Of a stretch of 64,000 bases of DNA, positions 25,060 through 33,660 are shown piece after piece. The DNA is from Mameliella sp. MMSF_3455. GTDB lineage: Bacteria; Pseudomonadota; Alphaproteobacteria; Rhodobacterales; Rhodobacteraceae. The notes under the pieces are model-generated. The model ran no database searches. It was not told where the DNA came from and saw only the letters and a program-made list of their open reading frames with translations. A program made the translations under genes and the position numbers. Position 1 is the stretch's first letter; every line of letters begins with the position of its first letter. The stretch spans positions 1 to 64,000 of the forward strand of contig NZ_JASHJL010000015.1 in the NCBI RefSeq assembly GCF_030733205.1, read 5' to 3'.

Positions 25060-25407
25060 TCAGGCGGTGGTGCGCAACAGCTCTTCGAACCCGCCAAAGA
25101 TCATGCGCTTGCCGTCGAAGGGCATGTCGAAGGGGTCCTCGTCGCTCATCATCTTGCCCCAGCCGGCATCGCGGACCTCTTTCGACGGCCAGACGATGTA
25201 TCCGGCGGCGACGCTTTCGCCCTCTTGCAGCTTGACCGCCAGCGGAAGCGACGTGACCTCGCCATCGGGCACATCGCTGGGCCAGAGATCGACGACATCC
25301 GTCGCGCCGAGACCGATGAACATGTCCTGGGTGAATTTGACGAAATCGCCGTAGGCGGCTTTCTTGGCATCCGGGATCGGGGCAAGGAAAATGTCGTAGT
25401 ATGCCAT
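25060..25407 (-). CDS. DUF1428-family protein
   Basis: A 115-residue protein with the dimeric alpha/beta-barrel look of DUF1428: [22 protein letters not shown] at the start, [30 protein letters not shown] in the middle and [13 protein letters not shown] at the end (segments given in outline). The function is unknown. The ATG follows AGGAGAG. It lies on the opposite strand between ppx and rlmE. Confidence 0.75.
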   Translation of the reverse strand: MAYYDIFLAPIPDAKKAAYGDFVKFTQDMFIGLGATDVVDLWPSDVPDGEVTSLPLAVKLQEGESVAAGYIVWPSKEVRDAGWGKMMSDEDPFDMPFDGKRMIFGGFEELLRTTA

Positions 25408-25550
25408 GGGGCTCTCCTGTCGCGGTATCGCACCGTCATTTGGTCGCGTTCGCCTTGAAAAGGCAACAGGCCTGTCGCGGATGGGAACGGTCTTTCGAGT
25501 GGCGCCACATTGGCGTATGCAAGGGGTTCCCAAAGCAAGGTCGCGGTGAG

Positions 25551-26282
25551 ATGGCGAAGAAACCCACAGGCAGTAATTCCGGCGGCAAGAACAGCTCGGG
25601 GCGCGGGCAGCGTGACCTCAAGGTCAAGGTCAAGACCGCGCGGGGGCGCAAGCTTTCCTCGACGCGCTGGCTGCAACGGCAGCTGAACGACCCTTACGTC
25701 AAACGCGCCAAGGACGAGGGGTTCCGCGGCCGCGCGGCCTTCAAGATCCTGGAAATCGACGACAAGTACCGGTTCCTCGTGCCCGGCGCACGGGTGGTCG
25801 ACCTGGGCTGTGCGCCCGGCGGCTGGTGCCAGGTGGCGGTGCCTCGGGTCAATGCATTGGGGGAAAAGCAGGGCAAGGCGCAGGGCTTTGTCCTGGGTGT
25901 CGACCTGCAAGAGGTCGAGCCGATCCCGGGCGCCGAGATCCATCAGCTGGACTTCATGGAGGACGGTGCCGACGACAAGGTCAAGGCCTGGCTGGGCGGC
26001 AAGGCCGATGTGGTCATGTCGGACATGGCCGCGGCCTCTTCAGGGCACAAACAGACCGACCATTTGCGGATCATCGCCCTGTGCGAAGCGGCGGCCTATC
26101 TGGCCTTCGACGTGCTGGAGGAGGGCGGCACCTTTGTCGCCAAGGTGTTGCAGGGCGGGGCCGAAGGCAGCCTTCAGGCCGAACTCAAGCGCCGGTTCGG
26201 GAAAGTCGCGAATTTCAAGCCGCCGGCGAGCCGGTCCGATTCAAGCGAAAAATTCGTTGTCGCCACGGGGTTCCGCGGCTGA
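25551..26282 (+). CDS. rlmE: 23S rRNA (uridine-2'-O)-methyltransferase RlmE
   Basis: A 243-residue FtsJ-type methyltransferase that modifies a uridine in the peptidyl-transferase centre (U2552 in E. coli). A basic N-terminus is followed by [10 protein letters not shown]-like sequence ([11 protein letters not shown]), the SAM loop [15 protein letters not shown], the catalytic Asp in [13 protein letters not shown] and Lys in FVAKVLQGG. The ATG at 25551 follows GGTGAG and gives the expected length; longer in-frame starts lack support. Confidence 0.92.
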   Translation: MAKKPTGSNSGGKNSSGRGQRDLKVKVKTARGRKLSSTRWLQRQLNDPYVKRAKDEGFRGRAAFKILEIDDKYRFLVPGARVVDLGCAPGGWCQVAVPRVNALGEKQGKAQGFVLGVDLQEVEPIPGAEIHQLDFMEDGADDKVKAWLGGKADVVMSDMAAASSGHKQTDHLRIIALCEAAAYLAFDVLEEGGTFVAKVLQGGAEGSLQAELKRRFGKVANFKPPASRSDSSEKFVVATGFRG

Positions 26283-26457
26283 GAGAGGCAATGGCCGTCT
26301 CTTGCAGGCGGCGCGCCTCTTCAGGCGTGAGGGCCGGTTCCCGCGCGATGGGGGCAGGCACGTCGTCATCCGGCAGGTGTTCCTGCTGGTACAACGCGAA
26401 CAGCCGCGCGTGCCGCGCCCCGCGCAAGGACGCATTTTGGTCATCGCTGTCGCGCAT
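26215..26457 (-). CDS. Possible small hypothetical protein overlapping the end of rlmE
   Basis: An 80-residue frame, acidic in the middle and basic at the end ([18 protein letters not shown], then [20 protein letters not shown]). The composition is protein-like, with a helical amphipathic look, but I recognise no family. It overlaps the last 68 bases of rlmE on the opposite strand. It may equally be a chance frame. The remaining bases up to 26616 show only promoter-like space. Confidence 0.35.
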   Translation of the reverse strand: MRDSDDQNASLRGARHARLFALYQQEHLPDDDVPAPIAREPALTPEEARRLQETAIASLSRGTPWRQRIFRLNRTGSPAA

Positions 26458-26616
26458 GGGCCTCTCGTGTGGCAGCGGGCCTTGGGGTGCGGACGCAGGG
26501 TCAACATCAGGTGTTGTGCCTTGTCGCAGCGCAAGAAACAAGCTGAAACCCTGCATTTGAGGGATTGACGCCCCCTTGCGATGCCGTCTGGATGGGCGCA
26601 AAGCGGGGAGGGCGGC

Positions 26617-27243
26617 ATGAAGACGATCCTGTGTTACGGCGACAGCAACACCCACGGTACGGCGCCCCTTCCGGCGCCCGGGGTCGACCTGCGCCATCCG
26701 CCCGGCGATCGCTGGCCCGATGTTCTGGCCGCCGAGCTGGGGGCCGGTTTTCGCGTCATCGACGAGGGGCTGCCCGGACGTACCACCGTGCATGACGACG
26801 TGGTCGAGGGCGGGATGCGCAACGGGGCCACGGTGCTGCCTGCCATCCTGCACAGTCACAAGCCGATCGACCTGATGGTGCTGATGCTGGGCACCAACGA
26901 CCTGAAGATCCGCTTTTCCGTCAGTGCCTGGGAAATCGCACGCTCTGTCGAACGGCTGACGCTCATGGCGCGCGCCGAAGGTGTGGTGGGCGATATTGTC
27001 CTTGTCTCACCTGCTCCGGTGCAGGAAACCGGCACCCTGCGCGAGGTCTTTGCCGGAGCGGAGGCGCGGCAGGACGGGATCGAAGCGTTCATCGCGGCAG
27101 CGGCCGAGCGGCAGGGGTGCGGCTTCCTGCGCGCCGGAGATCACGTCACCGTATCGCCCAAGGACGGTGTCCACTGGGAGCCGGAGGCGCATCACCGCTT
27201 TGGCAAGGTTCTGGCTAGGGTCGTCGCGGAGCGTTTGGCGTGA
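26617..27243 (+). CDS. SGNH/GDSL-family hydrolase
   Basis: A 208-residue esterase-fold enzyme. Block I is ILCYGDSNTHG (nucleophile Ser), block III VLMLGTNDLK (Asn of the oxyanion hole) and block V DGVHWEPEAHHRFG (catalytic Asp and His). There is no signal peptide. Related enzymes include arylesterases and acyl-CoA thioesterases. GTGA overlap with the next gene indicates co-transcription with the downstream lipoprotein and SDR genes. Confidence 0.85.
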   Translation: MKTILCYGDSNTHGTAPLPAPGVDLRHPPGDRWPDVLAAELGAGFRVIDEGLPGRTTVHDDVVEGGMRNGATVLPAILHSHKPIDLMVLMLGTNDLKIRFSVSAWEIARSVERLTLMARAEGVVGDIVLVSPAPVQETGTLREVFAGAEARQDGIEAFIAAAAERQGCGFLRAGDHVTVSPKDGVHWEPEAHHRFGKVLARVVAERLA

Positions 27244-27680
27244 GGGCCTTGTGTCTTGTCCTCGCGCTGGCCGGATGCGCTGCCGCCCCGCCCAGAGGCG
27301 ATCTGCCCCTGCGCAATCCCACGGCGCCCGTGGCCTCGCAGGCGGATGCGGCTTTGGGGCGTCTCAGCGGGGAATGGCTGGTTGTGCAGGGCGCGGGGCT
27401 GCCACCCGGCACGCGGGTGCGGTTCGATGCACGACAAGCGGTGATTGGTGGGCGCGCGATGCCGGTCAGGGATGAGGGGCAGGGACGGCTGGCACTCGAT
27501 GGTGCGCCGGTTTGGGTCTACTGGATCGACGCCGACAACAGGACGGCGGTCCTTGGCGATCCCGACGGACGAAGGGTCTGGATCATGGACCGGAGCGGCA
27601 AGCCCGGTGAGCGTTTGCGTGCCGCGCGAGAAATCCTGGTCTGGTATGGCTATGACCTCGAACGGTTGGAGCAGGGATGA
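27240..27680 (+). CDS. Small lipoprotein of unknown function
   Basis: A 146-residue lipoprotein. MRALCLVLALAGC gives a signal with the lipobox LAGC (Cys12). The mature part looks all-beta (GEWLVVQGAGLPPGTRVRFD, VWVYWIDADNRTAVLGDPDGRRVWIMDR in outline), possibly lipocalin-like. A GTG start overlaps the previous stop by four bases, and its own stop overlaps the SDR start by four bases, so all three are coupled. Confidence 0.7.
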   Translation: MRALCLVLALAGCAAAPPRGDLPLRNPTAPVASQADAALGRLSGEWLVVQGAGLPPGTRVRFDARQAVIGGRAMPVRDEGQGRLALDGAPVWVYWIDADNRTAVLGDPDGRRVWIMDRSGKPGERLRAAREILVWYGYDLERLEQG

Positions 27681-28438
27681 ACCGGGTTCTGATCACCGCA
27701 GGGGCCGCCGGGCTTGGCCGGGCCATGGCCGAGGGATTTCTGGCCCGGGGCGATCGGGTGGCGGTCTGCGACATCGATCCATCCGTGGTCAGCGAGTTTC
27801 GCGCCGCGCATCCAAAGGCCCTGGCAGAGGTCGTCGATGTGACCGACGAGGTCGCCATGACCGCCTTTCTTGCCCGGGTCGAAGAGAGCTTTGGCGGGGT
27901 GGACGTGGTCTGTGCCAATGCCGGAACGGCCGGGCAGGCGGGCCGGATCGAAACGCTGGACCTGGACGCCTGGCGGGCCTGTATCGACGTCAACCTGACG
28001 GGTGCCTTCCTGACCTGCCGCTGGGCGGCGCGGGTCATGCGCACGCAGGGCGACGGGCTGATCGTGTTGACCAGTTCGACCGCCGGCCTGCATGGCTACC
28101 CGTTGCGCGCGCCCTATGCCTCGGCCAAATGGGCCATCGTCGGGCTGACCAAGACGCTTGCGATGGAACTGGGCCCGGCGGGCGTGCGGGTGAACGCGAT
28201 CTGCCCCGGCGCGGTCGAGGGCGACCGGATGGACAGGGTTGTCGCGATGGAAAGCGCGGCGTCGGGCCTTGGCCCCGAGGAGGTGCGTGCGCTCTATGTG
28301 CGCGGTGTCTCGCTGCGCAGCTGGGTCACCGCAGAAGAAATCGCCGAGACGGTTCTCTGGCTCTCTTCGCCCGCGGCCCGCAAGATTTCCGGGCAGATCC
28401 TGGCGATCGACGGGCATACGGAAACACTGGCGCCTTGA
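27677..28438 (+). CDS. Short-chain dehydrogenase/reductase
   Basis: A 253-residue classical SDR. The nucleotide-binding motif reads ITAGAAGLGRAMA (TGxxxGxG form with an Ala), then CANAG, the catalytic Ser in VLTSSTAG and YASAK (Tyr and Lys), and PGAVEGDRM after the active site. It is directly upstream of the carnitine dehydrogenase and probably works in the same pathway. The exact substrate is unknown. Confidence 0.85.
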   Translation: MNRVLITAGAAGLGRAMAEGFLARGDRVAVCDIDPSVVSEFRAAHPKALAEVVDVTDEVAMTAFLARVEESFGGVDVVCANAGTAGQAGRIETLDLDAWRACIDVNLTGAFLTCRWAARVMRTQGDGLIVLTSSTAGLHGYPLRAPYASAKWAIVGLTKTLAMELGPAGVRVNAICPGAVEGDRMDRVVAMESAASGLGPEEVRALYVRGVSLRSWVTAEEIAETVLWLSSPAARKISGQILAIDGHTETLAP

Positions 28439-28519
28439 GAGCGCGCAGAGGGCGCGGGGCACTTTCGGTCAGATAAAGGGCCGCTTAGGGTGGAAACGAA
28501 ATCAAACAGGGAGTGTGAC

Positions 28520-29929
28520 GTGGCAAGACGGGCAGCGATCATCGGCGGTGGTGTCATCGGCGGCGGCTGGGCGGCGCGTTTCGCGCTGATGGGCTGGGAG
28601 GTGCGGGTCTACGACCCCGACCCCGAGGCCGCGCGCAAGATCGATGAGGTCATGGCCGGGGCCGCGCGCGCCCTGCCCATGCTGTTCGAGGCGCCGATGC
28701 CGGCGCCGGGCCCGATCAGTTTCCACGACAGCCTTGCCGAGGCCGTCGAAGGCGCCGAGTTCATTCAGGAAAGCGTCCCGGAACGGCTGGACCTGAAACA
28801 CAGGGTCTATGCCGAGATCCAGGCCGCCTGCGCACCCGGCGCGGTGCTGGCCTCTTCGACCAGCGGGTTCAAACCCTCGCAGCTGCAGGAGGGCGCGGCA
28901 CGCCCCGGCCAGATCGTCGTCGCGCATCCCTTCAACCCGGTCTACCTCTTGCCGCTTGTGGAACTGGTCCCGGGTGAGGGGGCAGCGCCTGATTTCGTCG
29001 AAAAGGCGGGCGAGATCCTGACCGATATCGGCATGTACCCGCTGCATGTCCGGGCCGAGATCGACGCCCATATCGCGGACCGTTTCCTTGAGGCGGTCTG
29101 GCGCGAGGCGCTGTGGCTGGTCAAGGACGGGATCGCCACCACCGAAGAGATCGACAACGCCATCCGCTATGGCTTTGGCTTGCGTTGGGCGCAGATGGGC
29201 CTGTTCGAGACCTACCGCGTGGCCGGTGGCGAGGCCGGGATGCGGCATTTCATGGCCCAGTTCGGGCCGTGCCTGTCCTGGCCCTGGACCAAGTTGATGG
29301 ATGTGCCCGAGTTCACCGACGAGCTGGTCGACCTGATCGCCGAGCAGTCGGACGCGCAATCCGGGCATCTGTCGATCCGTGAACTGGAACGGCTGCGGGA
29401 CGACAACCTCGTGGCGATCCTGCGGGCGCTCAAGATGCAGGGCGCTGCGGCGGGCAGGCTGATCCGGGCGCAGGACGACCGGATGCGTGGCCCGCTGGAG
29501 GAAACCGTGCCAATGGTGACCGTGCGGCGGATCGTGCCGGTGGACTGGACCGATCTGAACGGTCACATGAACGAAGGGCGCTATGGGCAGGTCTTCTCGG
29601 ACGCCTCCGAGGAACTGATGACGCATGTCGGCGCCGACCAGGCCTATATCGACGCGGGCAACAGCTATTTCACCGCGGAAACCAACATCAAGTACCTGGC
29701 GGAAACACTTGCCGGAGAAGAGATTTTTGTCGAAACGCGCATAACCTTGGGCGAGGGCAAAAAGCTGCGCCTCTGGCACGAGATGAAACGTGCGTCGGAC
29801 GGAGAAGTGCTGGCCACCGGTGATCAGTTCATGTTGCATGTCTCGTTGGAGACGCGCCGGAGTTGCCCGCCGCTGGATCATGTGCGTGAAAACGTCGAAC
29901 GCCTCGCGCGGATGCACGCCGAAGGCTGA
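28520..29929 (+). CDS. lcdH: L-carnitine 3-dehydrogenase fused to a thioesterase
   Basis: A 469-residue two-domain enzyme. Residues 1 to about 320 form a 3-hydroxyacyl-CoA dehydrogenase-type module (AAIIGGGVIGGGWAARFALMG; FIQESVPERLDLKH; VVAHPFNPVYLLPLVELVPG, in outline) that matches carnitine dehydrogenase, which makes 3-dehydrocarnitine. Residues from about 335 form a hotdog thioesterase (VDWTDLNGHMNEGRY) like betainyl-CoA thioesterase. Such fusions are known in carnitine-degrading Alphaproteobacteria. The GTG at 28520 follows GGGAG; an ATG at 28490 is less likely. The 3-dehydrocarnitine cleavage enzyme is not in the window. Confidence 0.82.
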   Translation: MARRAAIIGGGVIGGGWAARFALMGWEVRVYDPDPEAARKIDEVMAGAARALPMLFEAPMPAPGPISFHDSLAEAVEGAEFIQESVPERLDLKHRVYAEIQAACAPGAVLASSTSGFKPSQLQEGAARPGQIVVAHPFNPVYLLPLVELVPGEGAAPDFVEKAGEILTDIGMYPLHVRAEIDAHIADRFLEAVWREALWLVKDGIATTEEIDNAIRYGFGLRWAQMGLFETYRVAGGEAGMRHFMAQFGPCLSWPWTKLMDVPEFTDELVDLIAEQSDAQSGHLSIRELERLRDDNLVAILRALKMQGAAAGRLIRAQDDRMRGPLEETVPMVTVRRIVPVDWTDLNGHMNEGRYGQVFSDASEELMTHVGADQAYIDAGNSYFTAETNIKYLAETLAGEEIFVETRITLGEGKKLRLWHEMKRASDGEVLATGDQFMLHVSLETRRSCPPLDHVRENVERLARMHAEG

Positions 29930-29973
29930 CGGCCAAACCCCTTGACGCGACAGGAAAGAAACAAGGACAGAAC

Positions 29974-31242
29974 ATGGACGAACGACGCTTTCTGACCGAC
30001 CTGTTCGAGGTCGCGGTGGCTGCGGCGGATCCCAAACGGGCTCTTGCCGGGGTGCTGCCGGACAAGCCAAAAGGACGGACCGTGGTCGTTGCTCTGGGCA
30101 AGGGGGCTGCGCAGCTGGCGGCCGCCTTCGAGGAGCTCTGGCAGGATCCGGTCGAGGGCGTCGTGGTCACGCGTTATGGCTATGCCACCCCCTGCCGCCA
30201 TTTGCCGGTTATGGAGGCCGCGCACCCGGTGCCGGACGAGGCCGGCCTGAGGGCGACAGAGGCGGTCTTTCGCGCGGTCGAGGGGCTGACAGAGCATGAT
30301 CTTGTGGTCGCACTGGTCTGTGGTGGTGGTTCGGCTCTGCTGCCCGCGCCACCTGCGGGGCTGTCCCTGGAAGATGAGCAGGCGCTGAACCGGGCGTTGC
30401 TGGCATCCGGTGCGCCGATTGGCGTGATGAATGCCATCCGCAAGCATGTCAGCGGCATCAAGGGAGGGCGGCTGGCCGCCGCAGCGCATCCGGCAAGAGT
30501 GGTCTCTCTGGTGGTGTCGGATGTTCCTGGCGACGATCCTGCACAGGTCGCATCCGGGCCGACCGTACCGGATGCGGTGACCCGGCAGGATGCGCTTGCC
30601 ATGATAAAGGCGCGAAATATTGTTTTGCCAGAAAATGTTATGAGGCACATCTCAAGTGAAGCAAGCGCCGCGCCAAGGCCGGGTGACGCCTGTTTCGACG
30701 GGAATGCCGTGCACGTCATCGCTTCGGCGCGCCTGTCGCTTGAAGCGGCGGCGGAGCAGGTCGAAGCCGCGGGTTTGACGGTCGCGATCCTGTCTGACGC
30801 GATCGAGGGAGAGGCCTATGACGTGGGGCGCGTGCACGCGGCAATGGCCCGCGAAATCGCCTTGCACAACCGGCCATTCCGCGCGCCGGTGGTTCTGTTG
30901 TCCGGGGGCGAGACCACCGTGACCTTGGGGCAGAACCCCGGGCGCGGTGGGCGGAACACGGCCTTTCTGATGGGGTTCGCCGAGGGCATCGAGGGACTCA
31001 CCGGGATCACCGCCCTGGCGGCGGACAGCGACGGCATCGACGGGACCGAGGACAACGCAGGGGCCTTTGTCGATGGCGGCAGCTTTGACCGGCTTCGGGC
31101 GCAGGGCAAGGATCCGATGGGCTATATCCAGGGGCAGGATCCCTACAGCGCCTTCGAGGCTCTTGGTGATCTCTTTTCCCCCGGGCCCACGGGGACAAAC
31201 GTCAATGATTTCAGGGCCGTACTGATCTTTCCTCAGGCATAG
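29974..31242 (+). CDS. Glycerate 2-kinase type protein (MOFRL family)
   Basis: A 422-residue protein of the DUF4147/MOFRL family, cytoplasmic glycerate 2-kinases often called hydroxypyruvate reductase TtuD in older annotation. VVVALGKGAAQLAAA is the N-terminal domain start, LVCGGGSALLPAP and VSDVPGDDPAQVASGPT are conserved blocks, and the C-terminal MOFRL domain has LLSGGETTVTLG and GRGGRNTAFL with LAADSDGIDGTEDNAGA. It follows the carnitine gene by 44 bases and overlaps the convergent sulfotransferase-like gene by ten bases. Confidence 0.85.
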   Translation: MDERRFLTDLFEVAVAAADPKRALAGVLPDKPKGRTVVVALGKGAAQLAAAFEELWQDPVEGVVVTRYGYATPCRHLPVMEAAHPVPDEAGLRATEAVFRAVEGLTEHDLVVALVCGGGSALLPAPPAGLSLEDEQALNRALLASGAPIGVMNAIRKHVSGIKGGRLAAAAHPARVVSLVVSDVPGDDPAQVASGPTVPDAVTRQDALAMIKARNIVLPENVMRHISSEASAAPRPGDACFDGNAVHVIASARLSLEAAAEQVEAAGLTVAILSDAIEGEAYDVGRVHAAMAREIALHNRPFRAPVVLLSGGETTVTLGQNPGRGGRNTAFLMGFAEGIEGLTGITALAADSDGIDGTEDNAGAFVDGGSFDRLRAQGKDPMGYIQGQDPYSAFEALGDLFSPGPTGTNVNDFRAVLIFPQA

Positions 31243-31982
31243 TCATACCCAAGGGCGGTTTCGGTGGCGAGGTCCAGTTCCGCCCGCAGGAAGGCAAGGT
31301 CTGCCTCGGGAAACCGGCGCGGGGTTTCGGGGCGTTCGGGCACGGCGGGCAGGAACTTCGATCCCAGGCGTTTGACCACCGGCCGGAATGGCTGCGCATG
31401 GACCGGCAAGTCAAAGCTCTCTGACAGCGCGGTGACAAAATGCTCCGGGTCGGCTTGCACGGCCTCGAGCCGGCAGAAAACGACCGAACACTCCCGCTCG
31501 AAAAAGGACAACAGGCCCGTCAGTTTCGCCTGTCTCAGGGCGAGAAGATTGGCAAAGGGGCGTCCCGTGAGTGGATGCCTGTCATGCTGAAGGGGTTGCC
31601 CGATCCCGCCGTGTTCGGCCACCTGCGGGAAATAGCGTTTGCGATCCGCGATCGTGCCCCATTCCGCGCGCAGGAAATCGGCAAAGGGCAAGAGCTGCAT
31701 TGCGGGCGGGCAATGCCAGGGTTTCGCATGCATCGACAGCGACCAGGCGCGAGCGTCGCGGATGCAGCAGATCACCAGCATGTCGCCCGGGATCGCGGTC
31801 ATGTGGGGAAAACCGTGTTTCCAGCCCATATCCTCGGTCGGGGTCAGGGCGCTGTTGCGTGCCACCAGCCGCTTGACGAAATTCGTACCGGAAGAGCGTT
31901 CGCCGAACACCTGGAGCCGCCGGGGCTGGATCGGTCCCTTCGCCATCTGCCACCCGGTGTTCGCGACTGCCTGTCCGATCAT
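31233..31982 (-). CDS. Sulfotransferase-like P-loop protein
   Basis: A 249-residue protein with a PAPS-type loop near the start, VFGERSSGTNFVKRLV, and a second binding segment VICCIRDARAWSLSMH. These resemble sulfotransferases acting on glycans, though the sequence is divergent. The ATG at 31982 follows GAGG; one at 31946 is also possible. It overlaps the glycerate kinase stop convergently and diverges from a glycosyltransferase gene, suggesting a role in surface glycan decoration. Confidence 0.6.
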   Translation of the reverse strand: MIGQAVANTGWQMAKGPIQPRRLQVFGERSSGTNFVKRLVARNSALTPTEDMGWKHGFPHMTAIPGDMLVICCIRDARAWSLSMHAKPWHCPPAMQLLPFADFLRAEWGTIADRKRYFPQVAEHGGIGQPLQHDRHPLTGRPFANLLALRQAKLTGLLSFFERECSVVFCRLEAVQADPEHFVTALSESFDLPVHAQPFRPVVKRLGSKFLPAVPERPETPRRFPEADLAFLRAELDLATETALGYDYA

Positions 31983-32100
31983 GTCCGCCTCGTGCTGATC
32001 CCGAGGCAAACCTAGCCGCCCATTGCCGAGAATGCGATTCTCATATCGTCGTCGTTGCGGTAGTCTGCGCGGCAAAACAACGACAAAGAGGCCAGGGCAG

Positions 32101-32976
32101 ATGCAATCGGTGGCGGCGGCGCTGACTATGGTGCGCGGAGATGCCTTTTTCCTGAAGGCCTGGGTGCGACACTACGGTGAGACCTTCGGGCGCGAGAATT
32201 GCTACATCGTCAATCACGGTCGCGGCGCGGATGTGGAGGAGCTTGCAGAAGGTTGCAATATCATTGGGATACCCGGCGACCCTCATCCAAATTTCGACAT
32301 GAAGCGCTGGCGACTTCTCAACAATCTTGTCCAGGGGTTGCGTTGCTACTACACGCATGTGGTCGTGGGCGACGTGGATGAGCTGGTGGTGGTGGATCCC
32401 GCACATGGCGGTTCGTTGCTGGACTACCTTCGGACCCAGAAACCCCGGCGCGTGCTGACGCCGCTGGGCTTGGAAGTCATCCACCGGATCGACGTCGAAC
32501 GCGACGAAATCACCGGCCCAATTCTAGGCCCGCGCCGCCATGTGCGGCTGGCCCCGCATTATTCCAAGCCCTGCATCATCAGCCGGGGCGTCAAGATCGC
32601 GCGCGGCGGGCATTTCACCCAGTATGACAAGCTGATCACGCCGGATGAGCTGTATCTCTTTCACCTGAAGTTCTGCGATTTCGGCACTTACGTGCAGACG
32701 ATGAACGCCCGGAATTCCGTCACGCAGGAGATCGGGACCGACGTGCAGGAGACCGCCATCGGGCGTCACTGGTTCGCCGAGGCACGGGGAGAGGACAGGG
32801 CTCTGTTCGAGACTTTCACCGAGTTGCCGATGGAAAACGGCTTTGACCTTGGCTGGGTGCGCAAGCGCATGGCGCGGACCTGGGGACCGCGTGGCGAGAC
32901 GGGATTCCATGCCTTCAAGCGTCCGGAATACGCGCAGCAGTACCTGCTGCCCGACCGGTTCATGGGGCTGATCTGA
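32101..32976 (+). CDS. Glycosyltransferase family 2-like protein
   Basis: A 291-residue protein of the Glyco_tranf_2_4 type. AAALTMVRGDAFFLKAWVRHY is the usual start, VVVGDVDELVVVDP contains the DxD metal/sugar-nucleotide motif, and LFHLKFCDF follows later. No membrane segment is visible. The ATG at 32101 with GAGG upstream removes a basic leader from the longer frame. Donor and acceptor are unknown. Neighbouring sulfotransferase-like genes suggest polysaccharide work. Confidence 0.75.
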   Translation: MQSVAAALTMVRGDAFFLKAWVRHYGETFGRENCYIVNHGRGADVEELAEGCNIIGIPGDPHPNFDMKRWRLLNNLVQGLRCYYTHVVVGDVDELVVVDPAHGGSLLDYLRTQKPRRVLTPLGLEVIHRIDVERDEITGPILGPRRHVRLAPHYSKPCIISRGVKIARGGHFTQYDKLITPDELYLFHLKFCDFGTYVQTMNARNSVTQEIGTDVQETAIGRHWFAEARGEDRALFETFTELPMENGFDLGWVRKRMARTWGPRGETGFHAFKRPEYAQQYLLPDRFMGLI

Positions 32977-32977
32977 C

Positions 32978-33523
32978 CTAGAAGGCGCGTGAGGAGGTAA
33001 AGCTGATCTGGTCGATGTTCAGGCCGGGAAACTTGTCTTCGAAGAAGGATCCGGCACTGGCAAGGACATTTTGCGACCGCCCGTCCATCAGGTCAAAACC
33101 GAACTGCCAGACAAAGTCGGGCGTATAGAACATGCCAAAGGCAGCCACGGCCCCGAGGAAAAAGGCACGTCCATTCTTGCGCGCCACGCCGGCGGTCAGG
33201 GCCGCGCGCAAGACCTGGAAGGTCAGCATGACCAGCGTGGCCGCCAATGCCGCAGTCAGGGCCGCAAGGACAAGGTGCTGGGTGTCCGCCGCCAGACCTT
33301 CCTGTCTGAGGGCCAATTCGATCCGGTCGCGGTTGGTGGCGATGGCCGCGGTCGCATAGGCGGCGCCGAACCCGGTCAGACCGGCTGTCAGCATCTTGGG
33401 CTGTGCTCGGGCTCGCCCGGCGATGCCGCGGGCCTGTGCCTCGGGGTCGATACGGCGGACGCGGCGGCTGAAGTCGCTGTGATCCTGCTTGCGGAAGACG
33501 GTGGGGCGATAAGGCATGGTCAT
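32978..33523 (-). CDS. Membrane protein of unknown function
   Basis: A 181-residue protein. A basic N-terminal third (RKQDHSDFSRRVRRIDPEAQ) is followed by two or three hydrophobic helices (MLTAGLTGFGAAYATAAIA, LVLAALTAALAATLVMLTFQ, FFLGAVAAFGMFYTPDFV). I recognise no family. The stop lies one base from that of the convergent glycosyltransferase. TTAACG just upstream may be part of its promoter. An alternative start two codons later is equally possible. Confidence 0.6.
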   Translation of the reverse strand: MTMPYRPTVFRKQDHSDFSRRVRRIDPEAQARGIAGRARAQPKMLTAGLTGFGAAYATAAIATNRDRIELALRQEGLAADTQHLVLAALTAALAATLVMLTFQVLRAALTAGVARKNGRAFFLGAVAAFGMFYTPDFVWQFGFDLMDGRSQNVLASAGSFFEDKFPGLNIDQISFTSSRAF

Positions 33524-33627
33524 GCATTTATCGTTAACGGAACTTTCGGGCAGGATTGGCGTCGGAATGTGGCGAGAACCGGGCTTTCGCGTTCAATTCG
33601 CGAGGTACGCAAGAAGTCCGCCGGTTC

Positions 33628-33651
33628 GCGCCCCCGGTCGACCGGGGGCGC
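33628..33651. terminator. Perfect GC-rich palindrome after the M20 peptidase gene
   Basis: A 24-base perfect palindrome (arms GCGCCCCCGGTC) begins ten bases beyond the minus-strand stop codon of the M20 peptidase. It is followed by a weakly T-rich stretch on that strand. Termination is likely, but no strong U-tract is present. Confidence 0.5.
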
Positions 33652-33660
33652 GGCGCGCCG

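Noticed and set aside
28861-28885. A tRNA T-arm-like GGGTTCAAACCC string.
   Set aside because: It lies within the coding sequence of the carnitine dehydrogenase, and no cloverleaf can be built around it.
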